A stretch of DNA of 64,000 nucleotides from Bettongia penicillata ogilbyi (lineage: Eukaryota > Chordata > Mammalia > Diprotodontia > Potoroidae): the NCBI GenBank assembly GCA_023548195.1, contig JAJHZJ010000252.1, forward strand, positions 627,501 to 691,500, given 5' to 3'. Of this stretch, positions 45,040 through 57,080 are shown one piece after another. The notes under the pieces are model-generated. The model was not told the origin of the DNA, did not search any database, and saw only the letters and a list, made by a program, of their open reading frames with translations. Made by a program: the position numbers and the translations under genes. Each line of letters begins with the position of its first letter. Position 1 is the stretch's first letter.

Positions 45040-45112
45040 TCCTCAGACTCAAGATGAGTCTTCCTGACTTCAGGCCTAACACTCTATCTACTGTGTCACC
45101 TACCTAGCCCTA
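45040..45112 (-). mobile_element. tRNA-headed marsupial SINE, head fragment
   Basis: Reverse complement of a SINE head: 'gagtcttcctgacttcagg', 'ctctatctactgtgtcacc'. Confidence 0.75.
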
Positions 45113-45690
45113 TTTAATATTTAATGAATACTTACTGAATTTATAGTTTTTTTTTCTTTTTGTCTTTCCCTATAATCTGATCAGATACCGCTCCCACCTG
45201 GTATGACCAAAACTTAAATTTCTCGTGCTCATTTGCTGTCTCATTCTCTGCTTGTAAAATTTTGCTCACATTATGAGACAGGACCAACCTACTAATAAGC
45301 CACCTTAGTTGCGGAGTGAGAGGATGGTGTAAGCACTGACTATAGAATCAGCAGATCTTGTTTCACATTTTAGTTATCCAAGTTGAATGGTAGTTTTACA
45401 GAAATCAGGTTAAGTCAGCATTTTATACCATATATGACCTAAACTCCAAATGGATATTAGAGGTAAAGGATACATCATTTAAAAAAGAAAATGAGAGAAC
45501 AGGAAGTACCTTTTTCAGCTAGGATTCGGGAATTCAGAACTAAACAAAGTAAGTAGGAAATAAAAGACAAAATAGCTTATTTTAGTTATATAAAATTAAA
45601 AGGTTTTTATACAAAAGACCAAAGAATTTTCTAATTGATAAATTGTTAATGGATGTTCTCAAAAGAGGGAATACAAATTATGAGCACTTG
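45113..45690. other. Unassigned AT-rich sequence, possibly old L1
   Basis: 45,400-45,660 ('accatatatgacctaaactcc', 'aaattaaaaggtttttatacaaa') resembles a diverged plus-strand L1 ORF2 C-terminal region, but support is weak. Confidence 0.4.
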
Positions 45691-45694
45691 GGTA

Positions 45695-45785
45695 GGCAAG
45701 CTAGATTCCATGATGCAGATGACAGAATGATGGACCTGGAGTTGAAATAACCTGAGTTCAAATCCAGCTTTAGACACTTAATTCC
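45695..45785 (+). mobile_element. tRNA-headed marsupial SINE, head fragment
   Basis: Head pattern 'gacagaatgatggacctggagt' and B-box-like 'gagttcaaatccagc' on plus. The body is missing. Confidence 0.7.
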
Positions 45786-46061
45786 GTTGTTTTATTGTTG
45801 AACATCTCTGGTTCCTTCTATTTGACCAGTGTCTCCTTCATTTACTATTGAGTAAACCAAGAGTTTTATGAATTTCTGTAGCTTCTAAAATCTGTTACTT
45901 GGTGCTCAATTGCCTGCTAATGAGCCTCTCTAAACTTAGACTGGTCCTTAAATTGCTAGTTCCTTATTCTAAGTCTGTTCTACCTGGTGTAAAATGAGCT
46001 AGCAAATTATTTTGTGCCAGTATAACCTTTAAGGATCTAATACCACTTTCATGTCCTTATG

Positions 46062-46372
46062 TGTGTGTTTGTCCTTCATTGCTGAAGAAGACCATGCCAT
46101 CAGAGAAATGATGACATGATGTGCACTTGATTTTGAGTGAGTGAGGGTTGTGCAGGTCACCAGCCTCACTTCACCTCCAGAGCCATGTGAATCCAGTGAC
46201 CAGATATTTATCAGGATGACTGGAAATGACCCAGGATGAGGCAGTTGGAGTTAAGTGACTTGCCCAAGGTCACACAGCTAGTGGGTATCAAGTGTCTGAG
46301 GTGAGATTTGAACTCAGGTCCTCCTGACTCCTGCACTGGTGCTCTGTCTGCTGTGCCACCTAGCTGCCGCAC
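46062..46372 (-). mobile_element. Marsupial tRNA-headed SINE, full length with TSD
   Basis: 311-bp reverse complement of the family seen at 18,697-18,995, with the tRNA-like head at 46,280-46,372 ('gctgtgccacctagctgcc') and body ('ggtcaccagcctcacttcacc'). Flanks 46,049-46,061 (tcatgtccttatg) and 46,373-46,385 (tcatgaacttatg) match at 11 of 13 positions. Contains Pol III A and B boxes as part of the SINE, not a tRNA gene. Confidence 0.9.
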
Positions 46373-46385
46373 TCATGAACTTATG

Positions 46386-47340
46386 GTGCTTTAGATAAGG
46401 AGGAGTTAAATTCTATAAATAGGATATTTGTTTCCATCTTTCAAGGATCTCTTTTGTTGTTTTTAGCTGCTGTTGCTATTGATTATGATGATGATGATGT
46501 AGGTACTGTCTCCACTCTTTTGAATTACTAGATCTTTGCATGTTTTTGTGGATGAAAGATTCATCACATTGTGTCCAAATACAGTGATGAACCTCTTTGA
46601 ATTTAGATAGGCTGATCTGTAGGTACCATACACATAGATTACAAACAGATTTGTGCTAGAAGCATTTCCAAAATGGAAGGAACTCATGGCTTATGATTTA
46701 CTGGAATAGCATTTGAGAACTTGTAGTCTCTTTTAGTCAATTAGGTCAGTAGATTTTTGTGAAGAATAAATATATCATATTTTTGAAACACAATTATATT
46801 TTCTGTTTAATGTGACTTTATGGGTATAGTTCCAGATTATTCGTTGGATAGTTTGTCTAATTTGTAGCTGCAAATACGTAAGTGTGCCTGTTTCTTCTTT
46901 TAACATTTCTGGCAATTATTATTTTCCTTTTAGTCATCTTTGTTGGGTAAATTATATTAGTAAGCATACTTTAAAAAAAACAACAGTGTACGTAACTGAA
47001 GTTCACACTTTATGCTTTGTTTTTTTTTGTCCCTGGGGGATGATTTAGAGTGTGCCACGTTAGGCTCTGATAGGAGAGAAGTGTTCCCTTATCTTCCTCA
47101 GATCCAGATCTTCACCTCACTTCCTGACCATGGACATGTGCTATATCCCCACTTCTTCCCCATGAGAAACTTAGATTTTGCCCCTGGAACCACCTTAGGC
47201 TTCTATAAATAGGGTTTCACCATGGATCCAAGCCTTCATCAGGTCATCTCCAGACCATGTAACCACTTGTTTAAATCCTAGGGTGGGGTTGTGAACATTT
47301 CTTCATCCCTTCATATCCTAAGAGGCTATCTATCTCTCTC
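46386..47340. other. Unassigned sequence with a TATA-like block
   Basis: 46,386-47,010 is AT-rich with no feature. 47,020-47,340 is less AT-rich and has 'ctataaatag' at about 47,202-47,211; it could be an LTR or chance. No flanking duplication was found. Confidence 0.35.
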
Positions 47341-48815
47341 TTTTTTTTTATCTTGGATAAAAAATGCAAAACATAGTCTACTAGATTTTAATTATTTCCC
47401 TTGCCTCCCGCAGTCTAGTTCTGTAGATCAGTAATTGACTGTGGTCAATTGTACTTTCAGAAGTTAGTCAGAACAACGTTGGGATGTTACCTAATAGGTC
47501 TTCCTGAGTTAGAAAGATTCAAACTTGGCACACATATTTAAAGAGACAATCGTTACCTCCCCAGGAATATTATCCTCATCAGAGTTGTAAATGGATGACC
47601 TATTTCCTATGTCAAGTGCAAGGTGGATGGGAAGAAAAAAAGTCTAAGATACTAAATAACAGTGAGTTCACCAGTCAAAACAACTTTGTTCATGAAAAAG
47701 GGAGCTTTAGAACCCTATAGGAGTCAGTACATTCTGGTTTGATGTTGTGGGTTCGTGGGGGTTGTTTATTGCCCTCCATCACTGGAAGGTCCATCTTAGG
47801 TGACTTGAAGGTTGCTGGGTCTTCTGTAGTTCTAGTATCCTGAACCAAAATGAGCTCCATTGGTGATGGCTTGTGAGTACCTCTGTAGGACTGGACACTG
47901 AAACCTGAGTTGGATTTCTGAAGGGTTCTTGGTCCAAAAAGACTCCATTTTTCAGATGAGGGTTTGTCTCTGTCTCCATTTCCAGAGTTCATGCTACTGA
48001 CATCTAAGTCAGGTAAGGAAGTAGAAGGTCCATGAATAAATCAGATTGTAGGATTTTGCTTGGGAGAAGAATGGGGTGTACTACTTGGAGAAAACTGGGT
48101 TGAAGCAATCAGTCTATCTTCTTGTGTCATTTCTTCATTTTGTAACTTCACTTTATGGACTGCCTCTACCACAAGGTGATTTTTGGTTTCTTCTGTGGTG
48201 AGACCTTTATAGAGAGTGTATCTGGTATCTGTCAAAGCACTGGATACTCTCTTGTGTCTGTTTTGTAATTAGAGAATTCATAATGACATGCATACCTTGG
48301 CCTTCCCCACTGGGGCCTTGTTCATTTGGTCATTGGAAGCTGAGGGAGTTAGAGAGAAACTATTTTCTTCTTCCTCAGTCTTGGAAAGCTTTTGGTACTT
48401 CCGATCTGGGATGGCTGACTTTTTCCACAGAATCTTGCTGCACATGTCAGATGAAAGTGGAGTCGTTGGTGAGAGATCCTCCAGGACATCATCATAACTG
48501 AATGCTCCATGATGCGTTCCAGTTGGCAAGGACATCTTGCCTAGAAGCCCACCTGTACTATGCTTAATAGCAGCTGGGTTTCCATGAAGAGGGTGGTGAG
48601 ATGGAGGGGATGGGAGGGTGGAGGGGTCGGAAGGAAGAGACTTCACAGCCTGAGGCTCCACCATGGACAGGATAACAAGGCTCCAGGACACCACCCCCAC
48701 CCCCACCCCCGTCACTCTCTAAGTGCTGAAGCCAAGCGAGGCTATGATGCAAGTAGTGCCAAGACCCAAACGGACCTCAACTAGGAGAAGTAGAGTGAAG
48801 CCGTTATCTCTTTTA
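47341..48815 (-). pseudogene. KIAA1191P: Processed pseudogene of KIAA1191 (p33MONOX)
   Basis: Minus-strand, intronless and in pieces. 48,715-48,278 carries 'LLGKMSLPTGTHHGAFSYDD' then 'IPDRKYQKLSKTEEEE'. After a frameshift come 'IMNSLITKQTQESIQCFDR' and 48,235-48,041 'YKGLTTEETK', 'STPHSSPKQNP'. After a stop, 47,992-47,690 has 'EKWSLFGPRTLQKSNSGF', 'KPSPMELI', 'PPKMD/PVMEGNKQPPRTHN'. Order and motifs match the whole of vertebrate p33MONOX, a roughly 300-residue brain-expressed cytoplasmic protein whose monooxygenase role is only proposed. A 9-T run at 47,341-47,349 marks a probable poly-A tail. The flanks 'tatctctct' and 'tatctcttttaaaa' hint at an L1-type target site. Confidence 0.82.
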
Positions 48816-49284
48816 AAATTATTGGGTTTGATTCATGTCTCGTTTATAACTGAAATGTTGAGATAGTTCAAAACCCTTCTCAAGGGTTTAAGAAAATGCT
48901 TGTGGAACTGCAAATCCTGTACTTCTAGTTAGTTCTCAAATCCCTATTACGTTTTGCATTATAGAAATCTTCGTACTGATTATTGTTAAGTTCACAGTTT
49001 TTTATTTAAAAAAATTAAATTAGAAAATTCTGTGATTTCTTAGAGAATGATAGGTAAATACAACTTGACCCTAGACTGAAGTTTTAATAGAAAAAAATCA
49101 CATTTTTTGTCTTCACCTCTTTTTAAAAGTCATTTAGCCTCTTTTTATGATGACTCCTATTTCCCTTTACTTCTCATTACATTGTATACAATACCTAAAA
49201 CAATGTAAATTGAAAGAACAACAAGAACAAAATGGAAACAAATGCTCTGAAATTATAGTAACCAGGCTTAGGCCCAAGGTAGGG
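48816..49284. other. Unassigned AT-rich sequence
   Basis: Nothing recognised. Confidence 0.5.
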
Positions 49285-50125
49285 CTATGAACGAATGAAT
49301 GAACGAATGAAGCATTTATTAAGTGCTCTCCATCCATTTACCACAGTTTGTTTAACGATTTGCTAATTGATAGGTGTTTCTTTGTTCCTGTTTTTTTTTG
49401 CTGCTAGAAAAAGTACTGCTATAAACATATTTGTGTATCAGAACTTTCTGTCTTTTGACCTCCTTGTGGTATATATAATGCCTAGCATTAGTATCTCTGG
49501 ATCAAAGTCACTTTGTTCACATAATTTCGAATTGTTATCCAGAATGGTTGAGTCAATTCATGGTTCCACAAAGAGTACATTATGTTCCTGGTTTTCTACA
49601 ACTCCTCTGACATTTCTGTCTTTGTCTTTCGTTGGCTTTGCCTGTTTTCTGGATCTGAGATAAAATTTGGAGGTTGCTGTGATTTGTCTTTTGTTATTGT
49701 TAGCGATATGGAATATTCTTTTAACATGATTGTTAATAGTTTGCTATTCCTCTGAGACTTTTAATTTCCTTTGACCCCTTATGTATTGGGAAATGACTTT
49801 CGGCCTTCCCTAAGGAATCTGTGCGATGCTGGGTTCATTGAATATTGGGTTGTGTTCGCCTTTCCATCTTTTTTACCAAATAGTTTTGACGATTACTGCT
49901 TTATAGTATAATTTGAGGTCTAGTAGAAATATTCCTTCATTTTCACTATTTTTTAATTTTTCTTAGAAGTCTAGAATTTTTATTCCCTTGATGAATTTTG
50001 CCATTTTGACCAACTCCATAGTGTTTTTTATAGTTTGATTGGTATATCGCCAAGTCTGTGATTAATGTTGGTATTATCATTTTTATTACATTGGCTCCAG
50101 ATAGCCATGAGTGCTAAATGTCTAT
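49285..50125 (-). mobile_element. Old L1 ORF2 C-terminal region
   Basis: Minus-strand L1 pattern throughout ('gctataaacatatttgtgta', 'agaatggttgagtcaattca', 'ttactgctttatagtataatttgaggtctagtag', 'attttattacattggctcc'). Begins on the left with a MIR3/L2-like 'aatgaagcatttattaagtgc'. More diverged than the L1 pair at 31-45 kb. Confidence 0.75.
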
Positions 50126-50508
50126 CATTATTTCTTTTCTTTTTTGAAAAAAATATTTTATTTTCAGTTCATGGAACAAAAGAAGCATTTCCATAACACA
50201 GTACAATAAAAAAAAGATGATTGCATGTGAGACTGCAGATCTGTGCTAATTACCTCCAAATATGCAGCACAATTATCATATACATTTCTTTTTTTTCCTT
50301 TTCTCCCTCTTAGTATGGCCCTAGGGATAAATTCCATTAGACACAAATAGGTATATATATATGTATATATGTGTAAAATTATTCTATGCCTGTATCTGTT
50401 TATCAGTTCTTTCTCTAGATATAGATAGCATCTTTTTGCATATGTCCTTTATTTTTAATTTGCATGTTTATAATAGTCAAAATTACTTAGTTGCTTACTT
50501 TTTTAATT
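50126..50508. other. Unclassified sequence, probably repetitive
   Basis: Contains 'gcatgtgagactgcagatctg' and 'tatggccctagggataaattcc', which look like an interspersed repeat I cannot name. Confidence 0.3.
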
Positions 50509-50509
50509 T

Positions 50510-53088
50510 TATTTTTCAAAACTTATTTTCAGTTTTCAACATTCATTTTCATGAAATTGAGTTCCAAATTTTCTCCCCATCTCTCCCCTCCCCCCTCTTA
50601 GATGACATGCATTCTGAATACCCTTTCCCTTTCTTCTCTCCCTTTAATCATCTTTTCTCTTATCTCCTTTACTTTCTTGAAGGGCAAAGTAGTTTCTATA
50701 CTCCGTTGCCTGTATATATTTTCCAGTTGCATGTAAACCAATTTTGTAACATTTGTTTTTAAAAATTTGAGTTCTAAATTCTCTCCCTTCCTCCCTCCCC
50801 ACTCCCCCTAATTGAGAAGACAAGCAATTCAATATAGGTTATACATGTGTAGATATGGAAAACACTTCCATAATATTCATGTTGTGAAAAACTATGTTTC
50901 TCCCCATTTATTCTATTTTCTCCTTTGACCCTGTCCCTTTTCCAAAGTGTTTGCTTCTGACTATTCCCTCCCCCAGTCTGCCCTCCCTTCTATATCCTCC
51001 TTCTCTTGTCCCGTTCCACCCTACTTTCCTTTAGGGTAAGGTTCCCAGTTGAGTGTGTATGTTATTCCCTCCTTAAGCCAAATCCAGTGTGAGTGAGGTT
51101 CATTCATTCCTTCTCACCTCCCCCCTCTTCCCCTGCATTGTGAAAACTTTTTCTTTTATGTGAGATAATTTACCCCATTCTGTCTCTCTCTTTCTCCTTC
51201 TCCCAATATATCTCTTTCTCACCCCTTAATTTTACTTTTTAGATATCATCCCTTCATATTCAGGCCACCCTGTGTCATCTGTCTATCTCTCCGTCTGTCT
51301 TGTCTATCTATATGTCTATTCCAACTACCCTAATACTGAGAAAGGTCTCATGAGTTACAAATATCTTCTGTGTAGGAATGTAAATGATTCAGCTTCAATA
51401 AGGCACTTATGATTTCTCTTTCCTTTCTACCATTTCATGTTTCTCTTGATTCTTATATTTGAAAGTCAGATTTTCTATTCAGCTCTGGTCTCTTCATCAA
51501 GAATGCTTGAAAGTCCTCTATTTCATTGACTTTCCTTTTTTCCCCTTGAAGGATTATACTCAGTTTTACTAGGTAGTTGATTCTTAATTTCAATCTTAGC
51601 TCCTCTGACTTTCAGAATATCATATTCCAAGTCTCTCAATTCCTTAATGTACAAGCAGCTAGATCTTATGTTATTCTGATTGTATTTCCACAATACTCAA
51701 ATTGTTTCTTTCTGGATGCTTGCCATATTTTCTCCTTGACCTGGGAACTCTGGAGTTTGACTACAATATTCCTAGAGTTTTTTTGGGGGGGGTCTCTTTC
51801 AGGAGGTGATCGGTGAATTCTTTCGATTTCTGTTTTGCCCTGTGGTTTTAGAATATCAGGGCAGTTTTCCTTGATAATTTCTTGAAAGGTGATTTCTAGG
51901 CTCTTTTTTTTAATCATGACTTTCAGGTAGTCCAATAATTTTAAAATTCTTCTGCCTCTGTTTTCCAGGTCAGTGCTTTTTCCAGTGAGAAATTTTCCAC
52001 ATCGTTTTCTATTTTTTCATTCTGATTCTATTTTATAATTTCTTGATTCCTCATGAAGTCATTAGCTTCCATTTGCTGCATTCTGATTTTGAAGGAATTA
52101 TTTCTTCTTTTGGACCTCCTTTTCCATTCATCCAATTCTGCTTTTTAAGGCATTCTTCTCCTCGTTGGCTTTTTGGACTTCTTTTGCCATTTGGTGTAGT
52201 CTGTTTTTTAAGGTGCTATATTCTTCAGTATTTTTGGGGGTTTCCTTTAGCAAGCTGTTGACTCAATTTTCATGGTTTTCAATGCATTTCTCTTCCCAAT
52301 TTTTCTCTGCTTCTCTTACTTGACTTTTGAAATCCTTTTGGAGCTCTTCCATGGCCTGTGATCAATTTATATTTTTCTTGGAGACTTTTGATGTGGGAGC
52401 TTTGACTTTGTTGTCTTCTTCTAGTTGTATCTATCGATCTTTGTCACCACAGTAAGATTCTATGTAGTCTGAGTTCTTTTACTATGTTCACTCATCTTCC
52501 CATCCAAATATTTAACTGTGTAATTCTTTGTCAAAGTAGGACTGAGCTTCCAGGGGGAATGGAGGTGGGGTGGGGGTGGCTATGTATACTGTCCCAGGCT
52601 TTAAGAATTTTGCATCAGCCCCTCAGTCCCCCACCATCCATGGGCCCAGAGCTCTGGAAGCAGCCTTAGCTTCTGCTGCTGCTACTGCCACTGGCCTCCT
52701 GCCTCTTTGGCCATTACCCCACCACCCTGGGGCTAGGGCCAAACTCTGGCAGACAGCATGTTCCTCTTTCACCCAGGCCCCACAGAGTTTTCCCCCTGAC
52801 CTTTTTGGTGTTTTTGGGTTGAGAAGTCTGAAAATTGCCAGAGATGTCAATGATTCATTTCCCTGAGGCCTGCTCTGGCCCATCTGTTCCAGTACAGCCC
52901 ACACCAGACTGCACTCTGCCCCTTACCCAGTGTGATAGAACCTTCCTGTTGACTTTCCAGATTGCTTTGGGCTGGGGATTTGTTTCACTCTGTCATTTTG
53001 TGGGTTCTGTAGCTCTAGAATTTGTTTAGAGTCATTTTTTACAGGTACTTGGAGAGCTTTGGGGGAGAGCTCAGGGAAGTCCCTACTT
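50510..53088 (-). mobile_element. Half-L1 (HAL1-like) element E, older copy
   Basis: Same layout as A, B and D: 5' UTR about 53,088-52,460 (lacking roughly the first 50 bp), broken ORF1 about 52,450-51,440 ('FQEIIKENCPDIL', 'IERIHRSPPERDP', 'KKQFEYCGNTIRIT' in 51,935-51,666), pyrimidine-rich 3' UTR and a tail near 50,510. No TG tract; its place has a TCTA/CTGT-type tract (51,277-51,320). Several stops and indels. No ORF2. Confidence 0.82.
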
Positions 53089-53094
53089 TTACTT

Positions 53095-53370
53095 TGAGTC
53101 ATTCTTAAAACGACATTGCTATTGCTGTATACGGTATTCTCTTGGTTCTCCTCATTTTGCTCTTCATCATTTTGTGCAAGTCTTTCCATGCATTTCTAAG
53201 ATCACCTAGAGTTTCTGGGCTCATCATTTTTTGTAGACAGTAGTATTCTATCACAACCATGTGTCACGCCTTGTTCAGCTGTTCACCAGTTGATGGGGAT
53301 CTTTTCAATGTCCAGTTGTTCACCACCACAAAGAGAGCTGTTGTAAACGTTCTGTTCACATTCAAAGTTA
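53095..53370 (-). mobile_element. Old L1 ORF2 3'-end piece
   Basis: Minus-strand L1 C-terminal text ('gctattgctgtatacggtattctcttgg', 'catgcatttctaagatcacc', 'accagttgatggggatc', 'caccacaaagagagctg'). It is directly followed on the right by half-L1 F's pyrimidine-rich region rather than by upstream ORF2. Confidence 0.7.
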
Positions 53371-53374
53371 AAAT

Positions 53375-55250
53375 TACTATTTGTGAGTTTCCCTTCATTT
53401 TATTTTTACTTAGTGTTTTTCCTTCTCATCCTCTCCTTTTACCCCTTTCCAGTTACCTCATCATTTCCCCTCACTCTTTGACCCCTACTTTACCCCTCTC
53501 CAAAAGTTCCCCCATCCCCTTTCCACACTTCCCAATCTCATTCTACATACCCTTCATCCTCTCCCCCACGCTCCTGAATCCCAGTCTGCACACCCTTTTG
53601 AAAGTCTCTCCCCTGCCCTGTCTGTTTTCTCACCTTTCTACATGTTCAAAAGACTTTTACACCCTTCCAGATGCACATGTGGTTTACTCTTCAATCCAGG
53701 TGAAAATAAGGTTCTAACATTACCAGCTCTCGCCCTCCCGTTTCCTCTGTATTAGTTCATCCTTTTATACTTCATTTTTACAAGGTAATTGCTCCCTTTT
53801 ACCTTTTCCTAATGAATTTTGTTTTTTAGAATCGCCCCGTCATACACAACTTGGTCCCAATCTTTCTTTCAAACTGCTTTAGGAATGATAGTTTTTTAAG
53901 AATACTGATAAGATTATCATACATATAATAAGTAAGCGGTTTGACCTTAATGAGTGCATTAAGTCTTTAATGTTTTCATTGTATTTCTTCTTGATCTTTT
54001 ATATTGGCTTTTCTGTTAACTTCTGGTCTTTTTGTCACAAATACCTGAAAGTCTTTTAGTTCATCAAATAAATATCTTTTTTCATGCAGGATTATATTCA
54101 ACTTTGCTAGATGAATTATTCTTGGATGCAACCTCAGCTATTTTGCTTTTCAAAATGTAATTTTCCAAGATCTGTGGTCTTTTAGAGGAGAAGCTGCTAG
54201 TCTTATGAAGTCTTGACTGTAGCTCCGCCATACTTATGTTGTTTTTTTCTTGTTGCTTTCAATATTTTCTTCTTTACCTGGGAGTTTTGAAACTTGGCTG
54301 TCACATTCCTGTAAGTTTTCCTGCTGGTAGGAAAACTTTTAGGTGATGAATTGCAGAGTTTTCTCTATTTCTACTTTACACTGTTGTTCCAGAACTTCAG
54401 GACAATTTTCCTTAATAATTTCTTGTATTGTTGTATCCAGATTCTTTTTTTTATTGTAACTTTCAGGTAGTCCAACAATTCTTATAGTCTCTCCTCCATC
54501 TGTTCTCTAGATCAGTTGTTTTTCTAATGAGATATTTCAGATTTTCTTCTATTTTTTCTATTTTTATTATTTCTTGGTGATTTTAATGTCATTTAATTTC
54601 ACATATCCAGTTAAAGTTTTCAAGGAGTTCCTTCCTTAAGATTTTGTACCTCTTTTTCCAATTGATTAACTTTCTTTTTGTAATTTTTTTTGAATTGCTT
54701 TCTCTCTGCCCTCCCCCCCAATTTTTTTTGATTTCTCTTACTTGATTTTTGAATTCCTTTTTAAGTTCATCCAAGAACTCTTTTTGGGCTTGTGGTAATT
54801 TGATATTACTCTTTGGGGTAAGAATGGTTTTTTTTAACCTTACTATCTTCCTTTGAATATGAGCCCAAATCTTCTTTTACACCAAAGTGACCATCTGTGG
54901 TTGGTATCTTTTTGTTTTATTTTTAGCATCATATTATTTGGAACTATATTATTATAATCAGATTTTATTCCCAAGTTGTGGGTAACGTTGCCGCAAGTCT
55001 TCCTTACTGTTATTTTCTGAATTCTGTCCAGAGATTCAATCCCAGGGACTCCTTTCCTCCCGGGCCCCCAGCCACACTGTCCCCAGAATGTTCTAGCCCT
55101 CTGTGCTGCCTCACTCACCAGGTGTGTGCTCATTCCTCCTGGATCCCATGAACAGCCAGGAATCCCTTGTCAGCATTGTTAGGCGTGGCTTCTGGGGACA
55201 TGTGGGGGAGGGGGTCCGTCACTCTCCCCCACTCGCTGTCTGCTGCTCTT
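53375..55250 (-). mobile_element. Old half-L1/L1 remnant F with ORF1
   Basis: In element order: 5' UTR about 55,250-54,840, ORF1 about 54,830-53,990 in many frames (coiled-coil start 'MDELKKEFKNQVREIKK' at 54,774), then a pyrimidine-rich (on plus) 3' region 53,990-53,375. ORF1 C-terminal text ('aacttctggtctttttgtcac', 'tatattcaactttgctag') is strongly diverged. No ORF2 between ORF1 and the end. Confidence 0.65.
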
Positions 55251-55264
55251 TACGAGGCAAAAGT

Positions 55265-55508
55265 CCTTGATGTTTAGCTTCTGCTTTTTCATTTCGTTGC
55301 CGTTGTATCCAGCTCTGTGACCTCAGATATTGGGTTAGTTTGCCATTTCCTTCTGCAGCTCATTTTACAGAATGAGGAAACTGAGGCCGGTGGGGTTGAA
55401 TAACTTGCCCAGGTTCACCTAGCTAGCAAGTGTCTGAGGTCAGATTTAACATAGGAAGATGAGTCTTCCTGACTCCAGGCCTGGTATTCTACCCACTGTG
55501 CCCCCTAA
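55265..55508 (-). mobile_element. Mar1/MIR-type tRNA-headed SINE, nearly full length
   Basis: The reverse complement reads from head to body: 'cacagtgggtagaatacc', 'ctcagacacttgctagct', 'ggcctcagtttcctcattc', 'agaaggaaatggcaaac'. Contains A/B boxes and CORE-like middle. Confidence 0.85.
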
Positions 55509-55539
55509 ATGATTTATAATTTTTCTTTGCTCTTGTAAA

Positions 55540-56560
55540 TGATCTGCTTTTTAAAGGGAACTATGTGGTTCCTTCATACTGTATGGTATATTCTTTAACA
55601 TCGCCTTTCAGAAAATGGTATGAGTCTTTCAACTCTAGTTCACCATTTTGTTCAGATTTATATTTTCCTTTTCAAATATGTATTTTTTCTTTTTCCAGCT
55701 TTGAGAGAGGGATATTAAAATCTCCTGCAGTTATTGTTACTACTTTGTTTTTCAGCTCATTTTTACTTTTTGAATTTAGACATTATTCCATTTGGTGCAT
55801 TTATGTTTAGTATTAATGTTGGTCCATTGTCTGTGTTTCCTTTAATCATTATATAGTCTACTTGTTTAAATATTGAAATTACAAATTTGTATTTTTGCTG
55901 TTTCATAGAATGGGTCCAGCTAATTATTTTGGATTGTATTTACTCAGTGCATAGTAAATTTTGCTCCAATTTTTGTTCTGTGTATGTTTTCTTTTTAGAT
56001 GCATTTCTTAAACACCATTTTGGATTTTACTTTCTTATTCATTGTTAATCTTTTTATTGAATTGTTTAAAGTTATGATTGTTAGGTTTGCATTTTCTTCT
56101 TTTTAAAAAATCCCCTCCCTCTTTTATGACAGTATTTTTCCCTCATTCATTTTCCTTAACCTGTTTTGTTTCTAATCTTATCCTTATTAGGTCCTTCAGT
56201 CTCTGCTTATCCACCTTTTGTCTAATTATGTATGTCTCACCATCTTTTATTATCCCTTCTTTTCCCCTACACAGTTAAGTGATTAGTGTAAAATTTTCTC
56301 TGCTACCCTTTCTCCTTTCAAATGCGTATTTTTATTATTTTCTTTTCCATGTAGTTTTTTAAAAGGAAAAACAGTTTGGTTCATTAATTCTCTTTCAGTT
56401 TTATTTTCTGATTCATGGACTATACCTTCATTTGTTTTCTTTTTATTCTCTCTCTGTCCCTCATAAGGTTAAAATTTCTGGAGAGTATTTCTTTTAAGCT
56501 CCCTTTTCTAACTAAATACTGCATGTTATTTTGAAAAAACAACTCTTGCATCATCTTCTC
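55540..56560 (-). mobile_element. Old L1 ORF2 endonuclease region and inter-ORF spacer
   Basis: 55,690-56,050 follows the minus-strand L1 endonuclease text ('catttggtgcatttatgtttagtattaa', 'tttaatcattatatagtct', 'atgcatttcttaaacacc'), parallel to 42,330-42,600. 56,050-56,550 is the pyrimidine-rich spacer. Very diverged. Confidence 0.65.
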
Positions 56561-56964
56561 TTTTTCTCCTCTTCTTCATCCTTAGAAATAATAATTTATG
56601 AGGGAAGCATTATCTAACAGAAAAAGGTCTTTATAGTAGAAATCACATTGTGTCTCTAATTTAGGCCAGCCCTATCTTATGCTTTCTAAATAATCTGTAC
56701 CTTTCCCAAAGACTATGCCATCTCCTCTCTTGTTCCTCCACCAGTAGAATACCAGCTGGCCTCAGCAACTCATCCCTTTTCCTTGGAGACACAGAATCCC
56801 CTCCCAGACTAAAAGAGTCATGAAATCTTCTCCCAAACTCAGCACATACCTCCTCCTTTCTGCAGGATGTTCTTTCCCTTCTCTCCCATTTCTCCATGTT
56901 AAACTTCCATGTATCTCTTTCTTCTATTGGATTCAATATTTCTCCTCTTCCATTTCTCCCTTTC
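56561..56964. other. Unassigned sequence
   Basis: Open frame 56,661-56,936 (minus, 91 codons) is rich in charged residues from a low-complexity region and has no recognised motif. Confidence 0.4.
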
Positions 56965-57080
56965 TTGCTAAGAGACAGTAGGCATCTATTCTCTGGGCCT
57001 CAGTGTCCTGATTCATAAAAAGAGAGGTTTTTCTAGATGATAACTAAAGTCCTTTTCAGTTCTAGATTTATGATCCTGTT
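56965..57080 (+). mobile_element. MIR-type SINE fragment
   Basis: Pattern 'ctctgggcctcagtgtcctgattcataaaaa', 'ttctagatgataactaaagtcc', 'gttctagatttatgatcctg'. Confidence 0.75.

Noticed and set aside
46280..46372. Second tRNA-like sequence
   Set aside because: Same reason: head of the minus-strand SINE.
53259..53717. 152-codon plus-strand open frame
   Set aside because: Antisense reading of an L1 3' piece and the pyrimidine-rich half-L1 region; Pro/Ser/Leu content follows from base composition.
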